64,000 bases of DNA from Lachnospiraceae bacterium (GTDB lineage Bacteria > Bacillota > Clostridia > Lachnospirales > Lachnospiraceae), in contig JAFRSU010000047.1 in assembly GCA_017427415.1 (NCBI GenBank), forward strand, positions 1 through 64,000, in the 5' to 3' direction. Positions 57,649-64,000 of this stretch are shown one piece after another. Position 1 is the first letter of the stretch; each line of letters starts with the position of its first letter. The position numbers and the translations under genes are program-made. A model generated the notes under the pieces. It ran no database searches. It saw nothing but the letters and a program-made list of their open reading frames with translations, and was not told the DNA's origin.

Positions 57649-58964
57649 TCTAACTGTTTCTTTACCCTTTCATAAGCATTTGCAGCCAGACCGTGCCCGG
57701 CATCAGCAGCTTTTTTATAATACTCAAGTGCTTTTTCATAATCATGTGAGCTGTTATCTTCGAAATGTGTCAGGTTATTTAACCCGTCAGAGTTTTCATA
57801 TATAAATCCGAGGCTGTATAATGCTACCGGGTCATTTTTCCCCGCCGAGTATTCATAATGTGCTATAGCGCTTGCCAAAGCATCGGTCATACCGTTTCCT
57901 TCATAAGTGCTTGCGGCATATTTGAGTTCATCGGGATCCCTATCGATATCCAGATAATAGTTTCCCAAAAAGTTATGAGCATTGATGCTGCCCGAAGCAG
58001 CAGCTTTATTGTATAGATTCAAAGCCTTTGTCTTCGTTTCTTCATCAGACATATCATTATAAAAATATGCTGCAAGATTATTTATTGCATTGATAATATC
58101 CTCATCGTCTGTTAATGAATCACCGGTCTGCATATATAACTCGTAAGCTTCTTCATAACGGCTGTCTTTATCGCTGTTATTCTGGATCTCATATGCCTTT
58201 TTATAGAGCTTATCGGATTCAGAAATATCGGGATTCTCTGTATCCGTCGGTTGCACAGGTTCTGTAGTTACAGCAGTCGGAGATACGGGTACATCGGTAA
58301 TCTCACCCGGCCCGGTGATATCCGTATTTTGTCCTTTATCATTGTTATCCCTGTTGACAAGTAAAACTACAGCAATTATGAGCAATACCACCAAAGCGGC
58401 GATAACAGGATACAACAGGTAAGTCGGTACGGTCTTCTTTAAGGAATTGTTCGAGTTTCTTATCTTTGATTCCTTAGGGACACTGCCTTCCAGTATCTTT
58501 TTAGAGTACTTTCTTAAGTTAGCGATGCTTTCAAGCAACGGAGGATTTACCGCGTCGAGCCAGTGCACACGTGTCAGGTAATACTCAAGCTCGCTGCTCA
58601 TCTGGGTATCTGATAGCTTAAACGGTATAAGTGTTTTCCCTGAGTTAAAAGCCAGAGCCACTTCATTAGCCACCTGTTTTGACTCATTGGAACTGTCGGT
58701 ATATATGAGAACAAACAGCTGGCAAGCATTGATAGCCTCATGTATCGCGGTCACCCATTCCTGACCGGGCATGATATCCCTGGGCGCATACCAGCATCTG
58801 ATGCCGTTTTGTTCAAAATCGGATACTACGGCGTCAGCCACATTTTTATTGAGCGATGAATAGCTGATAAACACATCTAACCCCTGCTTGGGCAAGTCAG
58901 GGGTATCAGCGCTTACAGTATTGTTTTTTAAGGCTTCATCAAGGTTTTCTTTTAAAGATTCCAT
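57645..58964 (-). CDS. TIR domain - membrane segment - Sel1 repeat protein
   Basis: 439 residues. Residues about 28-150 are a TIR_2-type domain ('GLDVFISYSSLNKNVADAVV', 'GIRCWYAPRDIMPGQEW', 'FVLIYTDSSNESKQVANEV', the last supplying a candidate catalytic Glu). A membrane helix is near 175-205 ('LLYPVIAALVVLLIIAVVLL'). A Thr/Pro linker leads to Sel1/TPR-like repeats from about 250 to 437 ('SGSINAHNFLGNYYLDIDRD', 'DPVALYSLGFIYENSDG'). The TIR side should be cytosolic and the repeats external or the reverse. It may signal or deplete NAD+; neither is proven. Confidence 0.85.
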   Translation of the reverse strand: MESLKENLDEALKNNTVSADTPDLPKQGLDVFISYSSLNKNVADAVVSDFEQNGIRCWYAPRDIMPGQEWVTAIHEAINACQLFVLIYTDSSNESKQVANEVALAFNSGKTLIPFKLSDTQMSSELEYYLTRVHWLDAVNPPLLESIANLRKYSKKILEGSVPKESKIRNSNNSLKKTVPTYLLYPVIAALVVLLIIAVVLLVNRDNNDKGQNTDITGPGEITDVPVSPTAVTTEPVQPTDTENPDISESDKLYKKAYEIQNNSDKDSRYEEAYELYMQTGDSLTDDEDIINAINNLAAYFYNDMSDEETKTKALNLYNKAAASGSINAHNFLGNYYLDIDRDPDELKYAASTYEGNGMTDALASAIAHYEYSAGKNDPVALYSLGFIYENSDGLNNLTHFEDNSSHDYEKALEYYKKAADAGHGLAANAYERVKKQLE

Positions 58965-59058
58965 CCCATTCTCCTATTTTAAGAAAACAAAAGTCCATAT
59001 TCCATATGATTATACCAAATTCAGTCAGAGAATACAAACATTTTTGAATATGTTATTA

Positions 59059-59087
59059 TTGAAAGCACCTGAAAAATATGATATTCT
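59059..59087 (+). promoter_or_regulatory. Sigma-A promoter of the YprB-like gene
   Basis: TTGAAA (59059-59064) and TATTCT (59082-59087) are 17 nt apart, about 85 nt upstream of the start codon. A minus-strand TATAAT for the TIR gene lies in the same spacer. Confidence 0.55.
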
Positions 59088-59171
59088 AAATCCGAAGGAT
59101 TAAAACGGCTAAAAAAAGAAGTATGGTCTATAGAAAAAGTATGAAAGAACAACGCAGTAAGGTACGGTAAA

Positions 59172-60407
59172 ATGAAAGAATTCAGATCTTTTTCGGATGA
59201 GTCCGACTTATTCAAAAAAACAACGGATATCATGTTCCCGGGTTCGGATAAGGAACAGATACTCATATATGATATAGAAACCACTTCCTTTGAAGCGGCT
59301 AACGGCTGTATTTTTCTGATAGGAGTAATGTTTTATCAAAATGATGAGCTGCATTTTCTGCAGCTTTTCTCCGAAAGTATAGACGAAGAGGCTCTGATCA
59401 TCGGGAAGTTTTTTGATATAGCAGAAAATTACGATGTGCTTTTAAGTTACAAAGGGGAATCATTTGATATACCTTTTATCGGTAAAAGGCTCTATGCATT
59501 AAAGCAAAATGAACTGTACAAAAGATTTACCATGCTCCGCTCCCGCTCATATGACATAGCGGGTGAGATCATGTCCGTAAAGGCATCTGTGAGGTTCAGT
59601 TCTACGAAGCTTGATTACCTAAGAAAAAAATGCGGGCAGCAGGTACCCGAAAGGATAAGCGGCGAAAATATAAGTAAGTTCTATGTGGAGCATATCGCGG
59701 CAGCAAAGCTGAAAAAGCTGTTAGAGACCACAGGTAACGCAGCCAATCATGATATGATAGGCGAATATCACCCGAAGCCCGTAATAGACGAACTCGCCCA
59801 TATAAAGCCCGATTCCGGTGACAGATTTCTCTCGGATATATTGTACCGCAACAGGGAAAATATCGAATCGGTCATATATCTTTTAAGACTTTCAAGGCTT
59901 TTCTCCATGCGAAAGGGCCGGTTTAATGTAAATATAAGTACCGAATGTGATGATATTGATGTAGAAAGCAGTCTCAAAAATAATATTGATACTGTATTTT
60001 TTGCGTATTTTGCAGATGATTTCGAGCTTACAGTCCCTATATCAATAGAAACGGTAAGTCTTAAGCAGTTCTATCCCAATTATAAGGATTATTACTACTT
60101 CCCTGCCGAGGATATGGCTGTCCATAAATCCATAGCCGAGTTTGCTGCATCAGGTTCTAAGAAAAAGGCTACCGCCAAAACCGCATATAGGAATGTCTCC
60201 GGCAGATTCATTCCCGTTCCCGGCGCATATGCCCGCTCAGAAAGCAATAAAGATGCGAGCTTTTATAAAGCAGAATTCGATTCTGATGACTACTATATCC
60301 CCGTTGATGAACTCTTAAGCTTAAAAGACAACGAGAAAATAAAAGAGCTTGCATATTACCTTTTACTGGAATATGCAAGCCGGAACCTTAATGATATTAT
60401 GATCTGA
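59172..60407 (+). CDS. YprB-like RNase H-fold exonuclease
   Basis: 411 residues. Residues about 30-190 are an RNase_H_2 (DnaQ-like) domain: 'LIYDIETTSFEA' (DxE), 'NYDVLLSYKGESFDIPFIGK' (second Asp) and 'HDMIGEYHPKPVIDEL' type late residues. The C-terminal half has no known domain. Similar YprB proteins are predicted 3'-5' exonucleases. No ribosome binding site is obvious before the ATG (GTACGGTAAA). It is divergent from the TIR gene and convergent with larC, whose end lies 21 nt away. Confidence 0.8.
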   Translation: MKEFRSFSDESDLFKKTTDIMFPGSDKEQILIYDIETTSFEAANGCIFLIGVMFYQNDELHFLQLFSESIDEEALIIGKFFDIAENYDVLLSYKGESFDIPFIGKRLYALKQNELYKRFTMLRSRSYDIAGEIMSVKASVRFSSTKLDYLRKKCGQQVPERISGENISKFYVEHIAAAKLKKLLETTGNAANHDMIGEYHPKPVIDELAHIKPDSGDRFLSDILYRNRENIESVIYLLRLSRLFSMRKGRFNVNISTECDDIDVESSLKNNIDTVFFAYFADDFELTVPISIETVSLKQFYPNYKDYYYFPAEDMAVHKSIAEFAASGSKKKATAKTAYRNVSGRFIPVPGAYARSESNKDASFYKAEFDSDDYYIPVDELLSLKDNEKIKELAYYLLLEYASRNLNDIMI

Positions 60408-60428
60408 TGTGACAGGGTATGTCATATT

Positions 60429-61697
60429 TTATTTTAGTACCCTTTTTACCTGGTCTATACTCAGATCTTTTTCTTTTGCTATCTTTGCAATATCATCATA
60501 TTCATATTTTTTCTTTTCCGTACCGTAACCGCTTGATATCTTACATCTGACAGGGCCTAACTCCGTTTCTACGGTCTCTGTTCTTCTGTCAAGTACATAC
60601 CTGTTTACAGCAAACTCCCTGATACCGATGGTAGTCGTATATTTAAATATTGCTTTTATGATATCTTCCTTGATGCTTTCATCACATAATACGGTAAGCA
60701 TTATGCCCGGACGGTTTTTCTTCATGCCGACAGGTTCGGTAAATACTTCCCTCGCACCTGCTTTAAACAGCATTTCCATCGCAAAGCCGGTCTCTTCACC
60801 TGTCATATCGTCCATGTTGCACTGCAGCTGGACTATGGAGTCACTTTTTACATCTGTTTCACCCAGCATAACCCTTACACAATTAGCTGCATCAAAATCC
60901 TTCTTGCCCATACCGTAACCGATCTTCTCAGTGGTCATAACCGGCATGTCACCGAATGACACAGCAAAATGCTTTAAGATAGCGGCACCTGTAGGTGTGC
61001 ATAGCTCTCCTTTTATAGCTCCGCCATAAAAAGGGATACCCTGTAATATATGAGCTGTAGCCGGAGCCGGAACCGGCAGTATCCCGTGCGCGCATTTAAC
61101 CTTTCCGGAGCCCACATGCACAGGTGACACGTATATTTTCTCTATCCCAAGCTTATATATCAGGTAGCATACCGCGGTGATATCTGCCACAGCATCCATA
61201 TTTCCGACTTCATGGAAATGTATCTCCTCTACAGGACGTCCATGTGCAGCACTCTCAGCCTCGGCTATAATGTGATATATAGCAAGGACATCATCTTTTA
61301 CTTTATCGGGGATGTGTATGTGGTCACGTACAATATGCTCTATATCATGCATCGAGGTGTGATGGTGGTGATGTCCATGGTCGTCGTGATCATGATGATG
61401 CTCATGCTCATTCTCGTGTTCATGATCGTGGTGGTGCTCGAGGTCATGGTCATCATGGTGGTGCTCATGAACATGGAAATCTGCGGACTCCTCCTCGTCT
61501 CCATGTACCAGCACCTTCATATGTGTGCCCACTATACCGCATTTTACAGACTTTTCTTGTATAAACTCCACTTCAGGTATCCCTAATCCGTTGAGTTCTT
61601 CTACTATTTTTTCTTTGTTCGGAAACAGTTCTAAAAGTGCAGCTGTCAGCATGTCTCCTGCAGCACCCATACCGCAGTCTATATATAAACTCCTCAT
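60429..61697 (-). CDS. larC: LarC, nickel-pincer cofactor nickel-insertion enzyme
   Basis: 422 residues in one frame. 'LYIDCGMGAAGDMLTAALLE' at the start, 'EIHFHEVGNMDAVADITAV', 'GIPFYGGAIKGELCTPTGAA' and 'GYGMGKKDFDAANCVRVMLG' are LarC motifs. A His/Asp/Glu-rich loop near residues 72-115 (many HH and HD pairs) probably binds nickel. LarC inserts Ni into the pyridinium-bisthiocarboxylate mononucleotide with CTP. In some lactobacilli larC is read as two parts by frameshifting; here it is continuous. GGAGGAG precedes the ATG. Confidence 0.93.
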   Translation of the reverse strand: MRSLYIDCGMGAAGDMLTAALLELFPNKEKIVEELNGLGIPEVEFIQEKSVKCGIVGTHMKVLVHGDEEESADFHVHEHHHDDHDLEHHHDHEHENEHEHHHDHDDHGHHHHHTSMHDIEHIVRDHIHIPDKVKDDVLAIYHIIAEAESAAHGRPVEEIHFHEVGNMDAVADITAVCYLIYKLGIEKIYVSPVHVGSGKVKCAHGILPVPAPATAHILQGIPFYGGAIKGELCTPTGAAILKHFAVSFGDMPVMTTEKIGYGMGKKDFDAANCVRVMLGETDVKSDSIVQLQCNMDDMTGEETGFAMEMLFKAGAREVFTEPVGMKKNRPGIMLTVLCDESIKEDIIKAIFKYTTTIGIREFAVNRYVLDRRTETVETELGPVRCKISSGYGTEKKKYEYDDIAKIAKEKDLSIDQVKRVLK

Positions 61698-61727
61698 TGT
61701 TCTCCTCCGATCTTTTCCTTATATCAT

Positions 61728-62477
61728 TTATTTCCCCATATGATTGATCATATGGGCCAGATACCCGGCTCCGAATCCGTTATCTATATTTACTACCGAT
61801 ACACCGCTCGCACATGAATTCAGCATGGAAAGCAGTGCTGAAAGCCCGTTAAAGGAAGCTCCATAACCCACGCTTGTAGGAACTGCTATCACCGGACAGT
61901 CAGCTAAACCTCCTATAACACTTGCCAGTGCACCTTCCATGCCCGCTATGGCTATGATCACGCTTGCATCCATTATCATTTCCATATTGGCTAAAAGTCG
62001 TTGCACACCGGATACGCCGACATCATACAGCCTTAACACATCATTACCTAAGGTCTCAGCTGTGATCGCGGCTTCTTCTGCTACAGGTATGTCGCTTGTT
62101 CCACCCGTGGCAACCACTATTTTCCCTATGCCGGAAGTCTTGGATTTTTCTCCGATCAGACCTATTTTGGCATCTTTAAAATATGTTAATCCTACACTCT
62201 TTTTTATTTCTTCAGCTTTTTCCCCGTCCAGTCTTGTGATAAGGATATTTTTCTGGCCGTTTTTTACCATAGCGTCAATTATCCCTATGATCTGTTCAGG
62301 CGTTTTTCCTGAGCCGAATATCACCTCGGGTACACCCTGACGGATCCCCCTGTGTGTATCCACTTTTGCATATCCGATATCTTCAAACGGCTTGGTCTTT
62401 AGTTTCAACAGTGCTTCATCCACGGATATTTCACCGTTTTTCAGTTTTTCCAGCATCTGTCTGGTCTCATTCTCCAT
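61728..62477 (-). CDS. larB: LarB, pyridinium-3,5-biscarboxylic acid mononucleotide synthase
   Basis: About 249 residues from the ATG at 62477 (GGAGG 5 nt upstream). The C-terminal AIR-carboxylase-like domain contains 'IVVATGGTSDIPVAEEAAIT', 'DVGVSGVQRLLANME', 'AIAGMEGALASVIGGLADCP' and 'VPTSVGYGASFNGLSALLSM'. It carboxylates nicotinic acid adenine dinucleotide in the first step of nickel-pincer cofactor synthesis. It lies between larE and larC, 19-30 nt from each. Confidence 0.94.
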   Translation of the reverse strand: MENETRQMLEKLKNGEISVDEALLKLKTKPFEDIGYAKVDTHRGIRQGVPEVIFGSGKTPEQIIGIIDAMVKNGQKNILITRLDGEKAEEIKKSVGLTYFKDAKIGLIGEKSKTSGIGKIVVATGGTSDIPVAEEAAITAETLGNDVLRLYDVGVSGVQRLLANMEMIMDASVIIAIAGMEGALASVIGGLADCPVIAVPTSVGYGASFNGLSALLSMLNSCASGVSVVNIDNGFGAGYLAHMINHMGK

Positions 62478-62496
62478 ACAAACCTCCATGTATGAT

Positions 62497-63240
62497 TTAT
62501 CTTCCTTTTAAGTTAAGTGACACTGTTTTAAACAGACCGCTTAACCCTTCATATATTTTATCTCTGCACTCGGCAAGCTTCATCCATTGTGCATCAGGAA
62601 CTTCTATCCTTGCGTGCCCTTCCACGGTCCTTACTCTAAAGTCTGTAAAGCCCTCTTTAAACAGAAATTCCTCCGCCTGTTCTATCTTTTCAAGTTTTTC
62701 TTTTGTGATCTCCTCACCAGTGGGTATCCTTGTGGCAAGGCAGGCATAAGCAGGCTTATCCCAGGTAAAAAGTCCTGCTTCTTTTGACTTTTCTCTTATC
62801 ATGGCTTTAGTTAATCCGCACATACGTAAAGGTGAAAGTACATTTAATTCCTTTAAAGCCTTCATGCCGGGACGGTCATCCGCATCATCAGAAGCATTGG
62901 TACCGTCAAGGATGATCCGGTATCCGTCCTCTTTTGCTTTTGTAATAATCTGCCCGAATATCTGCTGTTTGCAGTAATAACAGCGGTTATTCGGATTATC
63001 CGTAACTGCTTTAAAGCTTAGCACATCCATTTCTATTATCTTTAATTCTGCATCAAGATCTTTGGCAAGCCTTAATGCATCCCTTAATTCAAATTCGGGC
63101 TGAAAGGCTGTTTTTACATAATACGCACAACACCTTTTTGCATATTTTTTTGCAGCATATAAAAGGAATGCAGAATCCACTCCTCCGGAAAAGGCTATGG
63201 CCGCATCATGATATCCTTTAAAAAACTCAGATAATTGCAT
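62497..63240 (-). CDS. larE: LarE, sulfur transferase of nickel-pincer cofactor synthesis
   Basis: 247 residues. The PP-loop 'AIAFSGGVDSAFLLYAAKKY' opens the protein; 'NNRCYYCKQQIFGQI' (CxxC) lies near residue 88, 'LDGTNASDDADDRPG' near 114 and 'KPAYACLATRIPTG' near 172, the last holding the cysteine at the family's sulfur-donor position. LarE adenylates and sulfurates the LarB product. GGGAG precedes the ATG. It is the first of the larE-larB-larC genes; larA, the racemase, is not in the window. Confidence 0.93.
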   Translation of the reverse strand: MQLSEFFKGYHDAAIAFSGGVDSAFLLYAAKKYAKRCCAYYVKTAFQPEFELRDALRLAKDLDAELKIIEMDVLSFKAVTDNPNNRCYYCKQQIFGQIITKAKEDGYRIILDGTNASDDADDRPGMKALKELNVLSPLRMCGLTKAMIREKSKEAGLFTWDKPAYACLATRIPTGEEITKEKLEKIEQAEEFLFKEGFTDFRVRTVEGHARIEVPDAQWMKLAECRDKIYEGLSGLFKTVSLNLKGR

Positions 63241-63337
63241 AAATTGGTCTCCCGGTCTATGTCACATTGAAAACATTTTGATCACTACTCTTTAAAAATG
63301 ATGCTTCACAGGCAGTTATTTGTATAATTTAATTAAC

Positions 63338-63395
63338 GATAATATGCCCGCCACCTGATACTTTAACTTATGATAGTATTCCCGCCACCTGATAC
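63338..63395. repeat. 34-bp tandem duplication at the end of the methyltransferase gene
   Basis: The unit 'gata.tat.cccgccacctga' plus tac appears twice, 34 bp apart (about 21 of 23 core positions equal). The upper copy encodes the last codons of the methyltransferase (YQVAGILS); the lower copy lies after the stop. Confidence 0.75.
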
Positions 63396-63955
63396 ATTGA
63401 ATCGTCCGATATAACAGTACTCACGGTCAGGTATTTCCTAAATATGGCGGCCAATTCATTGGCCTCCATTAAGCCGTTAGATACCTTTGAAGCTGTACCC
63501 TTGTGGTGCGAATTGATCTTATCCCTGCTCATGCCGTGAGCAATGGTAAGTGTCCCTTCGGGTTTAAGTTTTTTAGAAAGTACAGATATAAGCGCATCAG
63601 CATCTCTAAAATGAGGAAAGGCATTATATACCACTATACTGTCAAATTTCCTTCCGAAATCATAAGTCTCGACATCTGTACAGATTATCTCAATATTTGT
63701 ATCATTATACTTTTCTTTTGCGATCTCTATCATCTTAGGCGATATATCTACCGCAGTAAGTGAACTGACATTTCTCGACATATAATACGGGAACAGCACC
63801 CCTGTTCCGCAGGCCACATCAAGAACATCACTGCCTTTTTTTACACATGCATTATCCAGTATGGTATTTATCACCGTATCAATCGTCACCATATTATCAT
63901 CCCATTCGGGAGCAAGCCTGTCAAAGAAAGTTATAACTTCGGATTTATCTACCAT
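63368..63955 (-). CDS. Class I SAM-dependent methyltransferase
   Basis: 195 residues. Motif I is 'GSDVLDVACGTGVLFPYYMS' near residue 41, motif II 'SLTAVDISPKMIEIAKEKY' near 63, then 'FDSIVVYNAFPHFRD' and 'LKPEGTLTIAHGMSRDKINS'. This 'HGMSRDKIN.HH' form is common in small Clostridia methyltransferases near metal or heme genes. The substrate is unknown. It lies 127 nt upstream of larE on the same strand and may or may not be co-transcribed. AGGA precedes the ATG. Confidence 0.88.
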   Translation of the reverse strand: MVDKSEVITFFDRLAPEWDDNMVTIDTVINTILDNACVKKGSDVLDVACGTGVLFPYYMSRNVSSLTAVDISPKMIEIAKEKYNDTNIEIICTDVETYDFGRKFDSIVVYNAFPHFRDADALISVLSKKLKPEGTLTIAHGMSRDKINSHHKGTASKVSNGLMEANELAAIFRKYLTVSTVISDDSMYQVAGILS

Positions 63956-64000
63956 TTCAGTTTTCCTTCTATAATTTAATACTTTATCTTAATATACATA

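Noticed and set aside
61380..61500. Open frames on the plus strand over larC
   Set aside because: They are the complement of the His-rich loop codons and have no start signals or protein-like features.

Overview
The window looks like the chromosome of a low-to-mid GC Gram-positive Clostridia, most likely a gut or rumen Lachnospiraceae. Pointers are the gene order rimP-nusA-ylxR-ylxQ-infB-rbfA-nrnA, strong GGAGG ribosome binding sites with some GTG and TTG starts, sigma-A type promoters, and lineage-typical families (CD3324-like, DUF6472-like, DUF1848, DUF4143 ATPase, YtrA-type GntR/ABC). The family assignment is inference from gene content; no rRNA or tRNA gene was found to confirm it. Nearly all genes are on the minus strand. 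The plus-strand exceptions are a diguanylate cyclase (17.6 kb), a sigma-factor fusion (39.4 kb) and a YprB-like exonuclease (59.2 kb).

Layout. 1-4.4 kb: the N-terminal part of a secreted GLUG-repeat protein, then an ECF sigma factor with two paralogous small membrane proteins, a polytopic membrane protein and a PrsW-like intramembrane protease. 4.6-12.2 kb: the translation and transcription-factor operon, interrupted between infB and rbfA by about 480 nt made almost entirely of inverted repeats. 12.4-17.4 kb: hpt, an orphan VirD4/TraG-like ATPase, and a GntR-ABC operon with a visible promoter and operator. 17.6-25.7 kb: GGDEF protein, small operons, and a MacB/FtsX-type ABC transporter behind a yybP-ykoY (Mn2+) type riboswitch.

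25.8-39.2 kb is an accessory region with many signs of recombination. A Nudix/HD pair occurs twice (one HD copy broken, one Nudix copy fused to a GNAT domain). The two ends of a DUF4143 ATPase locus recur around unrelated genes. HAD and methyltransferase genes are truncated. It also holds a predicted secreted fusion of a histidine acid phosphatase with a complete prephenate dehydratase plus ACT module. 39.4-47.2 kb continues with accessory genes: an ECF sigma factor fused to a large C-terminal region, APH-fold proteins (one degenerate), a DinB-DUF3795 fusion, AraC/GyrI, and a truncated Fic N-terminus.

47-64 kb is mostly housekeeping: rlmD, araD, trkH-trkA, chorismate mutase-shikimate kinase fusion, ruvB-ruvA, cardiolipin synthase, ybaK behind a TIR-TM-Sel1 protein, and larC-larB-larE for the nickel-pincer cofactor of lactate racemase-type enzymes (larA is not in the window). 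Several short interspersed repeat families occupy the intergenic spaces.
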